Translations under genes and position numbers: made by a program | Shown here: positions 17,040-25,238 of the stretch, one piece after another | Position numbering within the stretch: the first letter of the stretch is position 1 | How the letters are laid out: each line of letters begins with the position of its first letter | DNA from: Actinomyces minihominis | GTDB taxonomy: Bacteria; Actinomycetota; Actinomycetes; Actinomycetales; Actinomycetaceae | Direction: 5' to 3' | DNA length: 64,000 nucleotides | Assembly (NCBI RefSeq): GCF_900187855.1 | Contig: NZ_FYEG01000001.1 | Span: forward strand, 1 to 64,000 | The notes under the pieces: model-generated | Seen by the model: the letters and a program-made list of their open reading frames with translations, nothing else | What the model was told of the DNA's origin: nothing | The model's database searches: none

Positions 17040-17321
17040 CTACTTTCCGACAGCTGCCTTAAGCGTCGAACCTGCGGTGAGCTTCACGCCAAAGCCGGCA
17101 GGAATCTGAATTTCCTCACCGGTGCGCGGGTTACGACCGGTGCGAGCAGCACGCTCGACGCGCTCAACCGACAGCAGACCGGTTACGCGAACCGACTCGC
17201 CCTCTGATAGAGCATCAATGATTACGGACTGGAACGCTCCAAGGGCGGAATCAGCCTGGGCCTTGGTCAGACCCGAACGTTCAGCCATCTGTGCAACGAG
17301 TTCAGTGCGATTGATCGACAT
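17040..17321 (-). CDS. hup: HU family nucleoid DNA-binding protein
   Basis: A 93-residue histone-like protein. MSINRTELVAQMAERSGL and the body-helix region precede the DNA-binding beta arm, where ARTGRNPRTGEEIQIPAG (about 58-75) contains the conserved RNPxTG tip with the intercalating Pro. It lacks the long Lys/Ala-rich tail of mycobacterial HupB. The start has AAGAGGA upstream. Monocistronic, with a hairpin downstream. Confidence 0.95.
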   Translation of the reverse strand: MSINRTELVAQMAERSGLTKAQADSALGAFQSVIIDALSEGESVRVTGLLSVERVERAARTGRNPRTGEEIQIPAGFGVKLTAGSTLKAAVGK

Positions 17322-17449
17322 TAGTCATCCTCTTGGTAGGTGAAGCAACTCAAGCCACTGACGTGACATACGGAAACGCTACACATCAAAGGGTGGTTTG
17401 TCAGGTCCCAACCGTTGAAATGCCGCGCATTGTGGCAAATTACGCCAGG

Positions 17450-18979
17450 TTAGGCGCCGATCTCTTCAGCAAGCTTCGCCAGCAGCCTCGCGCCGAATCC
17501 GGTTGCGCCCCGACGAACCCAGCGATCATCCTTCGAACTGACCGATGGACCGGCGATATCGACGTGGACCCAGGGCACATCTGCAACGAAGTTCGACAGG
17601 AACAACCCGGCCGTAATACTGCCCGCTCCCCTGTTGGATAGGTTGGCGTTTTGCAGGTCCGCCAGCGGTGATTCCATGTTCTTCATGTAACGCTTGTGCA
17701 GCGGAAGTTCCCACACCATTTCACCGGTAGCATCTGCGGCCTGTTCGACCTCATCCAGCAGTGCGTCACTGTTGCCCATCACGGCCGCAACGTCATCCCC
17801 GAGGGCGATGATCTGAGCGCCGGTCAGGGTCGCGATGTCAACGATCCACGCCGGGTTGGTTTCGGCTGCCAGAGCCAGCGCATCCATGAGGATGAGGCGC
17901 CCCTCAGCATCGGTGTTGGTTACCTCAACGGTCTTGCCATTGCGGGCAGTAATGATCTCACCAACCCGCATGGAGTTGCCCGAAATCATGTTGTCCGTGG
18001 TGGGCAGCCAGGCATCTACCGGCGTGGTGACCCCGAGGTCGACCAGGGCGGAGAAAGCACCCAGGATGGCTGCGGCCCCACCCATATCTGTCTTCATATC
18101 AACCATCGAAGAGGCGGGCTTCAGACTGAGGCCTCCCGAGTCGAAGGTGATTCCCTTGCCAACCATGGCGAGGCGCTCGGCAGAAGCAGGAGTCTCGGCC
18201 GGAACGAAGCGCAGTTTGATGAGGCGAGCTTCGTACTCGGAACCGCGGTTGACCCCAACGATGCCCCCACAGCCCATCTCAGCTAGTTCGAGACGATCTA
18301 TGACCTCGGCCTCAAAACCGAACTCATCGGCAAGGCGGACCGCAACTTCAGCGAGGGTGCGCGGGGTCAGGTGCGCCGGGGGCGCGTTCGTCAGGTCGCG
18401 GGCGATATAGGTTGCACGCGCATAAGCCACGGCACGGCGCAGCACGACCTCGAACAACTCGGTTACATCAGCCTCGCCCCCGGCAACCGTCAGGGAGGTC
18501 AGAGGCTTAGCCCTATCTTCTTCGTTCTTGAACGACGACAGGGAGTAGTTGGCGAGGAGAACACCCTCAACAACAGCCTGAGCCTGGGTCGGAATGGTCG
18601 CTTCGGGCAGAACCACACAAACCTGGGTTCGCTTTCCAAGAGCCCCGGAAACAGCGGCCCCGGCCTCACGGTACGCATCATCATCCAGACCGTCTTCGTC
18701 ACCCAGGCCCACGAAGATAGTGGTGGCACCGGTCGTGGAAGGAACGGTCATCGTCTGGCCCAACTTGGCTTCAAACCCGGCCGCCGCCAGGGAAGGGAGG
18801 TCCCAACCTTCGACCGGGACAGCTGCCGAATCGGAGGCTACCAGGTAGGCAACTGCGCAGGCCGAGTCGGTCTTGCAGGTAATGTCCTCTTCCGACGCGA
18901 GATAACGCAGCGACAGATTGCTGAGGGCGCTCAGGCCGGGAAGTAGATCGATGTTGTAAGAATCGTGAACCGAAACCAC
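17450..18979 (-). CDS. pepA: Leucyl aminopeptidase (M17 family)
   Basis: About 509 residues. A cytosolic two-metal aminopeptidase. Catalytic segments: VGKGITFDSGGLSLKPASSM (about 275-295, with Lys and Asp), MKTDMGGAAA, and NTDAEGRLILMDAL (about 355-368), the M17 signature. The frame also has a GTG at 18991, but the GTG at 18979 is preceded by AGGTGG with an 8-nt spacer, so it is the better start. The N-terminal third is the variable regulatory domain. Monocistronic; divergent from the channel gene at 19151. Confidence 0.94.
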   Translation of the reverse strand: MVSVHDSYNIDLLPGLSALSNLSLRYLASEEDITCKTDSACAVAYLVASDSAAVPVEGWDLPSLAAAGFEAKLGQTMTVPSTTGATTIFVGLGDEDGLDDDAYREAGAAVSGALGKRTQVCVVLPEATIPTQAQAVVEGVLLANYSLSSFKNEEDRAKPLTSLTVAGGEADVTELFEVVLRRAVAYARATYIARDLTNAPPAHLTPRTLAEVAVRLADEFGFEAEVIDRLELAEMGCGGIVGVNRGSEYEARLIKLRFVPAETPASAERLAMVGKGITFDSGGLSLKPASSMVDMKTDMGGAAAILGAFSALVDLGVTTPVDAWLPTTDNMISGNSMRVGEIITARNGKTVEVTNTDAEGRLILMDALALAAETNPAWIVDIATLTGAQIIALGDDVAAVMGNSDALLDEVEQAADATGEMVWELPLHKRYMKNMESPLADLQNANLSNRGAGSITAGLFLSNFVADVPWVHVDIAGPSVSSKDDRWVRRGATGFGARLLAKLAEEIGA

Positions 18980-19150
18980 GGAATAAACCACCTAACAGAG
19001 ATTTGGTGCGGCAAACTGCCGCCACCCTCCATGTTAGGCGACCTCCAACCATGACGATAGGCCACCGGTGAGCGCGGTATCGCTCACGTTGGGACCCAAC
19101 TGGGACGAAGTGGCCGGTTAGCTCCGCAGAGGATCTGGCAGGATCTAGGC

Positions 19151-19975
19151 GTGTTAACACTCTCTGAAAACCTGGATTTGCAAGCCACCACCGCGGTGGC
19201 CAAGGTCGCCTCCTTGAGGAAACCCGGTCGACTCTTCGTCTCGGGAATGATGGCGGGCATCTACATGGGTATCGGCGTGATCCTCATGGTCTCAACCGCC
19301 GGCCCCCTTCTTGCCGCCGGCGACGGCTTCGGAAAGCTCGTCAGTGGCCTGGTTTTCGGGGCTGCCTTGACCCTGACAGTTTTCGCTGGTGCTGACCTCG
19401 CGACCTCGGCCATGATGATTTTGCCCCTGGGTGTTTTGATGAGGACGACGCGCCTCGGTCAGTCTGCCGCCGCGCTCGGGTTCATCGTCCTCGCCAATGC
19501 GGTCGGTGCCCTCTTTTTCGGGGCCCTTATCGTCGCCTCCGGGGTACTGGTATCAAACCAGGCTGCCGGGACCATGCTTTCAGACATGCTGGCCAGTAAG
19601 GCCGCTGAGAGCCCCCTGGAACTTTTCACTCGCGGCGTCCTTTGCAATGTACTGGTCTGCCTTGCCATCTGGATGTCATCCCGGGTCAGGTCAGACGGCA
19701 CGAAGATTGCCCTCATCTTCGTGGCTATCACCGCGTTCATTGCCTCGGGATACGAGCATGTGGTCGCCAATATGACCACCTACACCATCGGAATCCTCAC
19801 CGGCGACCCAAACGGAACACTCGCCCTTTACGGGTACAACTTCCTCTGGGTAGGCCTGGGGAACCTGGTCGGAGGCGCGGTGGTGGTCGCCTTCGCCTAC
19901 TGGGTTATCGGAGGGCGTCCTCGCCTCGAAATCCTGATCGAAGAACCTACGAGCAAGAGCGCAACCGTCAAATAG
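19151..19975 (+). CDS. Formate/nitrite transporter (FNT) family channel
   Basis: A 274-residue, six-helix membrane protein of the FNT family, which conducts formate, nitrite or related small anions. FSGMMAGIYMGIG (about 35), RGVLCNVLVCLAIWMSSR (about 165-180) and SGYEHVVANM (about 205-214, with the conserved pore His) are the family marks. At the position of the usual E-L-F-T-G-N motif it has ADLATSAMM, a divergent form, so the substrate cannot be assigned. The start is GTG at 19151, with CAGGAT 6 nt upstream. A seven-helix protein follows 108 nt downstream on the same strand. No formate lyase or nitrite reductase gene is near. Confidence 0.88.
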   Translation: MLTLSENLDLQATTAVAKVASLRKPGRLFVSGMMAGIYMGIGVILMVSTAGPLLAAGDGFGKLVSGLVFGAALTLTVFAGADLATSAMMILPLGVLMRTTRLGQSAAALGFIVLANAVGALFFGALIVASGVLVSNQAAGTMLSDMLASKAAESPLELFTRGVLCNVLVCLAIWMSSRVRSDGTKIALIFVAITAFIASGYEHVVANMTTYTIGILTGDPNGTLALYGYNFLWVGLGNLVGGAVVVAFAYWVIGGRPRLEILIEEPTSKSATVK

Positions 19976-20083
19976 TGCCGATTTCGTCCCGGGACCATCC
20001 CTATCGTGACATGGTGGAGTAGCAGGCGAGCCACACGGGTTAAATAGCCTAGCGAATGATTGCGCACGTTTAAGGAGTGGACC

Positions 20084-20878
20084 ATGTCCGACCAGGCCGA
20101 GGTAGTCAAACCTAGGAAACAGAACGCCTTCACAAAAGGTGTCACCGGATGTTTCTCGCCCGAAGCCATGTTCGCAACCATGGCCATCGAGTTCATTGGT
20201 GCGGCCTGGATCGCACTGCGTTACAGGTTAAACCGAACCGGGCTGCTCACCATCTCCCTCCTCGTGTTCCTGGGAATTTTCCAGCTCGCCGAGTTCCTGG
20301 TTTGCGAGACGGTGGTGACCGGGCTCTCCTGGGCTCGAATCGGCTACATGTCTATCACCATGCTGCCGCCCCTGGGCATCAGCCTGGCCATGTCGATTGC
20401 AGGCAAGAAATCCCTGATCGGCCAGATCGTCATGTACGTGGCGGCCGGGCTCTTCATTTTCTACTGGGGATTCACAGGCTGGGGCATCACCTCGGATAAG
20501 TGCGAGGGCAACTACGTCTTCTTCCAGGCTGCCAATGACGCCATGTGGCTCTACGGCACCTACTACTACGTCCTCCTGGCAATCGGTACCTTCCTATCGT
20601 TCTGGTGGGGAAGAAAGATCGCTGAGCGGAAGACGCGCCTCGCCCTCTACTGGCTGGCTGTTGGCTACCTGGTCTTCATCATCCCGACCACCGCTGTCGC
20701 CGTACTAGATCCCGCCACCCGCTCCTCAATCCCCTCGGTCATGTGCGGCTTCGCTGTACTGCTCGCCCTGGTCCTCATCTTCGCTGTCATTCCGATGGCC
20801 GGCACCAAGCGTCCCTGGGGAAATGCAGCTGTTGAGGACGACGGTGCCAAGAAAGACGATGACGAACTGGTCGGATAG
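20084..20878 (+). CDS. Uncharacterised seven-helix membrane protein (CFSPEA motif)
   Basis: A 264-residue, multi-pass membrane protein, about seven hydrophobic segments, with an acidic C-terminal tail. The N-terminal cytoplasmic part runs into GCFSPEAMFATMAIEF; from memory this resembles a widespread family that opens with MCFSxxA(S/D)F and whose second helix ends with an acidic motif (here QLAEFLVCE). The family has no established function. Other marks are SDKCEGNYVFFQAANDAMW between helices. The chosen ATG at 20084 has AAGGAG upstream. It probably shares regulation with the FNT channel. I cannot assign an activity. Confidence 0.6.
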   Translation: MSDQAEVVKPRKQNAFTKGVTGCFSPEAMFATMAIEFIGAAWIALRYRLNRTGLLTISLLVFLGIFQLAEFLVCETVVTGLSWARIGYMSITMLPPLGISLAMSIAGKKSLIGQIVMYVAAGLFIFYWGFTGWGITSDKCEGNYVFFQAANDAMWLYGTYYYVLLAIGTFLSFWWGRKIAERKTRLALYWLAVGYLVFIIPTTAVAVLDPATRSSIPSVMCGFAVLLALVLIFAVIPMAGTKRPWGNAAVEDDGAKKDDDELVG

Positions 20879-20913
20879 GTAGAAGCAACCCACCTGGCCC
20901 GCATGAAACCACC

Positions 20914-20935
20914 GCCTATCGTTAGGCTACTTTTT
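20914..20935 (+). terminator. Short intrinsic terminator
   Basis: GCCTA (20914-20918) and TAGGC (20923-20927) form a 5-bp stem with a TCGT loop, followed by TACTTTTT. It lies 36 nt past the seven-helix gene. Confidence 0.5.
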
Positions 20936-21035
20936 CGCTCTCTTGGCAATATTTGCCATTTCTGACCGGCAAAGCTGAGATTCATGGGGCTGCCCAAAGG
21001 ACTAACTGATAGCCGCTCTTCGTTGTAATCACGGC

Positions 21036-21066
21036 AAAAAGCCCGGAACCACTAGGGTTCCGGGCT
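21036..21066 (-). terminator. Intrinsic terminator of ssrA
   Basis: AGCCCGGAACC (21040-21050) pairs with GGTTCCGGGCT (21056-21066). On the minus strand the stem is followed by TTTTT, 5 nt beyond the tmRNA CCA end. Confidence 0.85.
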
Positions 21067-21070
21067 CTGC

Positions 21071-21448
21071 TGGTGGAGATGGCGGGAATCGAACCCGCGT
21101 CCGACGGTTGGCCCCGAGATCTTCTCCGGGTGCAGTCTACAAACTATTTCTCGGCCCTCGGCGAAGTGCAGACGCTCTACCGAATAGGCTCAGTCAACTT
21201 AGTGTCGGGTTCCGCCCGCTGACAATGCGGAACCCCAGTGGCTTCCTAAACGACGCCAGGAACCGGGGAAGAAGCAATCCCCGGGCTGACGGACTTTAAG
21301 GGTCCTGCTGCGCTACTAGGCAGCGAGGACGAAGTCAGTGCTCTTTTGTTTGGCACTTAATTGGTTGTACGCATCGTTAACGAGCAAAGCGCACGTTCTC
21401 GACCCGCTTCCCCTCGATCGACAACCGCCGTCGAAACCGATCATCCCC
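21071..21448 (-). ncRNA. ssrA: Transfer-messenger RNA (tmRNA)
   Basis: The 3' end on the minus strand carries a T-arm (GGTTCGATTCCCGCC) and ATCTCCACCA with encoded CCA. The 5' end GGGGATGATCGGTTTCGAC contains the conserved tmRNA start and pairs with the 3' acceptor. The tag reading frame (21316-21354) begins at GCC and encodes AKQKSTDFVLAA followed by TAG. The tRNA-like ends place the RNA at 378 nt. It rescues stalled ribosomes together with SmpB, whose gene lies just upstream on the same strand. A five-T intrinsic terminator follows. Confidence 0.95.
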
Positions 21449-21563
21449 TATTGAGTTTTCAACATTGGACAAGGCGTCTCCACCAAGTCCAACACTCAAA
21501 TATACAGTGATCTAGGTCGAAATGCCAGACCCAGTTCTTCTCCAGTGGAGGCTCGCGGCGGTC

Positions 21564-22097
21564 CTACCGACTACGGTCTGGGCGCTTCAGGTAGTTACTC
21601 ATCGCCCGGCGCGCTTCACGCTCATCCTGCTTCTCTCGAAGCGCCTGACGCTTGTCCCATTCCTTCTTGCCCCGGCCAAGACCGAGTTCAACCTTGGCCC
21701 GCCCCTCAAAGAAGTAAAGCTCCAGCGGTACAACCGTGTAGCCCTTAGCTGCTGAGCGCTCAGCCCAACGGTAAATCTCGTGTTTATGCAGCAAAAGCTT
21801 ACGCTTGCGGGTCGGGGCATGGTTGTTCCATGACCCCTGTGAATACATGGGGATGTTGACCCCGTACAGCCACGCCTCTCCCCCGTTGAACTCAACCCAT
21901 CCGTCAACGATCGAGGCGCGGCCCATTCGCAGAGCCTTCACCTCAGTACCACCCAGGGCGATCCCGGCTTCTAGGGTGTCCTCAATCTCGAGGTCGTGGC
22001 GAGCCCGCTTGTTTCGAGCGATCGTTTTCTTGGCATCAGAGAGTGCCTTCTTACGCTCTCCCTCGGTGGGTTTTGGCTGCTTCCAGTTCTTCGACAT
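21564..22097 (-). CDS. smpB: SsrA-binding protein
   Basis: A 177-residue SmpB. IARNKRARHDLEIEDTLEAGIALGGTEVK near the N-terminus (about 26-54) and LLLHKHEI (about 100) form the OB-barrel that binds the tmRNA tRNA-like domain. The basic C-terminal tail (KKEWDKRQALREKQDERE) enters the empty mRNA channel. There is a short N-terminal extension. It is 115 nt upstream of ssrA and 85 nt downstream of the M23 peptidase gene, in the order common to actinobacteria. Confidence 0.97.
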   Translation of the reverse strand: MSKNWKQPKPTEGERKKALSDAKKTIARNKRARHDLEIEDTLEAGIALGGTEVKALRMGRASIVDGWVEFNGGEAWLYGVNIPMYSQGSWNNHAPTRKRKLLLHKHEIYRWAERSAAKGYTVVPLELYFFEGRAKVELGLGRGKKEWDKRQALREKQDEREARRAMSNYLKRPDRSR

Positions 22098-22182
22098 GGG
22101 TCAACCCCACCTTTCCCGATTGAGAGCCTCAGTCCGACGTCAGTAGCGAATCTTTGCCAAACGGCAAGACAACCCCACCACT

Positions 22183-23502
22183 TTACATATAGTCGAGGAT
22201 ATTGACAGGGGTGCCGTCAACGTACAGTGAGAGATGCAGGTGGCATCCCGTCGAGTTACCGGTGGTGCCCGTAAACCCAATCACCTGCCCGGGCTGAACC
22301 GATTGCCCGCTGGAAACCGCTACGCGTTCCATGTGACCGAACTGGGTCACCATGGATGAGCCGTTCACCAGTCCGTGGTTAATCGTCACCTGGTTGCCCA
22401 GTCCATCAATCCAACCCGCATAACTAACCACCCCGGCTCGGGTGGCAAGTTGTGGAACACCGCAACCCGGACCAAAGTCCGTGCCGTCATGAAGCCTGGG
22501 AATGTTGAAAATCGGGTGGATCCGCCAACCGAAAGTTGAGGTAATGGGTACCTGGTAGCTGAAGGGATAGCCGAAGAGTGCCGAGGACGAACCTCCCGTA
22601 GGAGGTCGACTCTCGATTACGAGGTCGTTCTCAGCATTCTCCCGGTCGATCCGCGCGATGTCAGCAGAGGCTGCCACCAGGGCTGCATCAAACTCTTGAA
22701 TCTGCTTTTCGGCGTCTCCCTTACGGGCCAACCAATCCTTCTCAGCCTGAACCTGACTCTTCTGCAGGGTCTCAAGTTCGTTTAGCTTCCCCTCAACCGC
22801 AGCCTTTGCGGCCTCAGAGACCTCCAGAGCCGCTTCTGCTTCGACCTCTAGGAGGCCGATGCGTTCTGTAACTGCAGTCTGGCGCTCCTGCTGATTCCTC
22901 TGCACCACAAGGGAAGAACGAACTTCATCGAGCGCCTTTGACTGCACCCTGCCGAGTGCGCTGGCCGCAGCCGCGCGACTACTAATCTCTGCCGTACCTT
23001 CGGATGACATGACAACCTGCATGGGGGAGGTCGAAGTCCCCCGGTAAAGTTCGCGAGCCATACCGCCAACTGCCTGAGTCAGGTACTGCTCATTCTCTTT
23101 GGAGACCCCGACTGTCTCTGTCAGGCTCTGAAGCTCAGACTCCGCTTCATCGAGCTCAGCACGCACAGAACTGAGATGACGCTGGGCTGCTGCCAGTTCG
23201 GCCTCGGCATCGGCAAGCGCAATCTGGGCGTTAGCCACATCAATCTTGGTCTGTTCGGCCTGCTTGAAAAGTTCAGCGAGCTCCCTGTCAATCCCCAGAA
23301 CCTCGTCCTTTAGGGAATCGACCTTGGCCTGGCTCTCATCCCTGCGCTTCACCGCATCTTCCCGCTGGTCTGCATTCGCACCGGGAACAGGCATGGCCAG
23401 GACCATCATTAGGACAAGCGCAGCCGCACAGACGGCAGCAGCGATCTGCACCCAGAGTCGGCGCGTTTTCATCTGCTTCCTGGAGCGCTCAGAAGTCTTC
23501 AT
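22183..23502 (-). CDS. Coiled-coil M23 peptidoglycan endopeptidase, FtsEX-linked
   Basis: 439 residues: basic N-terminus, one hydrophobic signal/anchor (about 16-44), a long coiled coil (about 45-300) and a C-terminal M23 domain (about 325-435). The zinc site is complete: LHDGTDFG (H-x3-D, about 340) and GCHLHLSLY (H-x-H, about 420), with FGHM upstream. The design is that of EnvC/PcsB-like proteins, whose coiled coil is gripped by FtsX to switch wall cutting on at the septum. Its ATG is 3 nt past the ftsX stop, so an FtsEX-controlled hydrolase is a strong inference. Mycobacteria use the NlpC/P60 protein RipC for this role instead. Confidence 0.88.
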   Translation of the reverse strand: MKTSERSRKQMKTRRLWVQIAAAVCAAALVLMMVLAMPVPGANADQREDAVKRRDESQAKVDSLKDEVLGIDRELAELFKQAEQTKIDVANAQIALADAEAELAAAQRHLSSVRAELDEAESELQSLTETVGVSKENEQYLTQAVGGMARELYRGTSTSPMQVVMSSEGTAEISSRAAAASALGRVQSKALDEVRSSLVVQRNQQERQTAVTERIGLLEVEAEAALEVSEAAKAAVEGKLNELETLQKSQVQAEKDWLARKGDAEKQIQEFDAALVAASADIARIDRENAENDLVIESRPPTGGSSSALFGYPFSYQVPITSTFGWRIHPIFNIPRLHDGTDFGPGCGVPQLATRAGVVSYAGWIDGLGNQVTINHGLVNGSSMVTQFGHMERVAVSSGQSVQPGQVIGFTGTTGNSTGCHLHLSLYVDGTPVNILDYM

Positions 23503-23505
23503 TTG

Positions 23506-24420
23506 TCACACTCGCGTGTACTTGGCCAAGGAGATCGCTGATGCCACCAAGGCTAACAGAAGGGCTGCCCCCACCAGTAGGGGGGTAATTAACCAAACAT
23601 CGGAGTAGCTGATGAAACGAGCCCATGTGAATGAGCCTGCAAGCCAGTTGTTAACCAGCAGGTGCACCCCCCCAAACAGGGAGCCAACGGCAAGACCAGC
23701 ACCAACGAGAGCTGCGACTGCGCCCTCAATCATGAACGGAGCCTGGATAAAGAGGTTCGAAGCTCCCACGAGTCGCATGATTTGGGTTTCACGTTCACGA
23801 CTCATTGCGCTGAGGCGAATAGTCACCGTGATTAGCAAGACGGCTGCGACCACCATGATGGCTGCCAGGGCAAGCGACAGCATCTTGGCCTTTTCGATGA
23901 CGTTAAACATTGGTTCAACTAGTTCACGCTGGTCGCGGACTTCGGAGACACCGGGGCTCCCCCCGAACTCCTCCTGGATGATCTCGTACTGTTCGGGATC
24001 AACCAGCTTCACCCTGAAGGAGAACTGGAGCATGTCCGCACTGGTCCAGTCGGCCAGAGCCGTATCGCCGTAAGCCTGCTGAAAGGCTTCAAAAGCCTCC
24101 TCCTTGGTCTCCTCATAGACAGTCTCGACATACGGTTCGAGGTCGGCTGAGGCGAGACGGGTACGAACCTCATCAATCTGCTCCTCAGTCGCTTCCTGGA
24201 GATCACAGGAGGGAGCACGATCGTCGATGGCGCACATGTAGATCGAAACCTCGATCTTGTCGTACCAGTCGCTCTTAAGCATGTTCACCTGGATCTGTGC
24301 CAGCGCTGCCACACCCACAAAGAGCAACGAGACATAGGTGACGATAACAACGGCGACAGCCATGGCCTTGTTTCGAGCGAGACCCTTACCGGTCTCGGAA
24401 AGTACAAATCGCAATCGCAT
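23506..24420 (-). CDS. ftsX: Cell-division ABC transporter permease-like protein FtsX
   Basis: 304 residues. One N-terminal helix (about 20-42), a large extracellular loop (about 45-170) with a Cys pair in YMCAIDDRAPSCD, then three helices toward the C-terminus (about 183-205, 235-258, 275-300). This is the FtsX layout. The extracellular loop is the expected contact for the coiled-coil peptidase encoded next. It is 2 nt downstream of ftsE. Confidence 0.95.
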   Translation of the reverse strand: MRLRFVLSETGKGLARNKAMAVAVVIVTYVSLLFVGVAALAQIQVNMLKSDWYDKIEVSIYMCAIDDRAPSCDLQEATEEQIDEVRTRLASADLEPYVETVYEETKEEAFEAFQQAYGDTALADWTSADMLQFSFRVKLVDPEQYEIIQEEFGGSPGVSEVRDQRELVEPMFNVIEKAKMLSLALAAIMVVAAVLLITVTIRLSAMSRERETQIMRLVGASNLFIQAPFMIEGAVAALVGAGLAVGSLFGGVHLLVNNWLAGSFTWARFISYSDVWLITPLLVGAALLLALVASAISLAKYTRV

Positions 24421-24422
24421 GG

Positions 24423-25112
24423 TTAGCGTGTCCCCCCGTAGACGCCACGGTTCTGGTCACGGATGACGCGTCCGTCCTCAAGCTCAATGACGCGCTTACG
24501 CATCTGGTCGACAATCTTCGAGTCATGGGTGGCCATGACAACGGTCGTCCCCGAGCGGTTAATTCGATCAAGTAGGCGCATGATACCCAGGCTGGTCTCG
24601 GGATCCAGGTTTCCAGTGGGCTCATCGGCTAGCAAAAGCGGCGGACGGTTCACCATGGCCCGCGCAATTGCCACCCTCTGTTCTTCACCGCCCGAAAGCT
24701 CACTTGGGAGCCGCTCCTCTTTGCCCTGGAGCCCAACCATCTCAATCACCTCGGGCACAGCGGCCGCAATGGTATGCCTCGGCTTACCAATCACCTGCAT
24801 GGCAAGGGCAACATTCTCGTAGACGGACTTTTGCGGGAGCAGCCGGAAGTCCTGGAACACGGTTCCCACCTGTCGGCGCAGCTTGGGAACGCGCCACTGA
24901 GACAGTTTTGTCAGATCCCGACCCAGTACCCACACCTCGCCCTTGGTAGCACGCTGTTCCCTGAGGGTGAGCTGGAGGAAGGTTGACTTACCGGAGCCGG
25001 ACTTACCGACCAGGAAGACAAACTCTTCACGTTCAATCTCAAGTGACACGTCATCCAGGGCCGGGGCGGCGCCCCGCGCGTACACCTTGGTGACATTTTC
25101 GAAACGGATCAT
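24423..25112 (-). CDS. ftsE: Cell-division ATP-binding protein FtsE
   Basis: A 229-residue ABC ATPase. Walker [13 protein letters not shown] (about 37-48), signature [14 protein letters not shown] (about 139-152) and Walker [13 protein letters not shown] (about 158-169) are intact. It drives FtsX to control septal peptidoglycan hydrolysis. First gene of ftsE-ftsX-M23; the prfB gene upstream is separated by a hairpin. Confidence 0.96.
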   Translation of the reverse strand: MIRFENVTKVYARGAAPALDDVSLEIEREEFVFLVGKSGSGKSTFLQLTLREQRATKGEVWVLGRDLTKLSQWRVPKLRRQVGTVFQDFRLLPQKSVYENVALAMQVIGKPRHTIAAAVPEVIEMVGLQGKEERLPSELSGGEEQRVAIARAMVNRPPLLLADEPTGNLDPETSLGIMRLLDRINRSGTTVVMATHDSKIVDQMRKRVIELEDGRVIRDQNRGVYGGTR

Positions 25113-25177
25113 CTCTCACTACTCGCAGACTGGTTTGTCGAGGTCGGCGCCTAGGCGCATACCACTAAAGAGTAAGA

Positions 25178-25207
25178 GCGCGCCGTCCTCGAAATGAAGA
25201 GGCGCGC
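25178..25207 (-). terminator. Terminator-like hairpin between prfB and ftsE
   Basis: GCGCGCC (25178-25184) pairs with GGCGCGC (25201-25207), and further partial pairing lies inside. On the minus strand it is followed by the T-rich CTCTTACTCTTT. It lies about 30 nt past the prfB stop. Confidence 0.5.
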
Positions 25208-25238
25208 CCTGTTCCATGGTGTTCACATAGTCACCGAA

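Noticed and set aside
17696-18286. Long open frame on the plus strand inside pepA
   Set aside because: It lies wholly antisense to a well-supported M17 peptidase, and its translation has no recognisable domain. Similar antisense frames over uvrD2/nudC (10055-10615) and pepP (39165-39827) were dismissed for the same reason.
20944-20958. Perfect TGGCAA-TAT-TTGCCA inverted repeat
   Set aside because: It lies between the end of the seven-helix gene and the ssrA terminator, not upstream of any start codon, so there is no gene for it to control.
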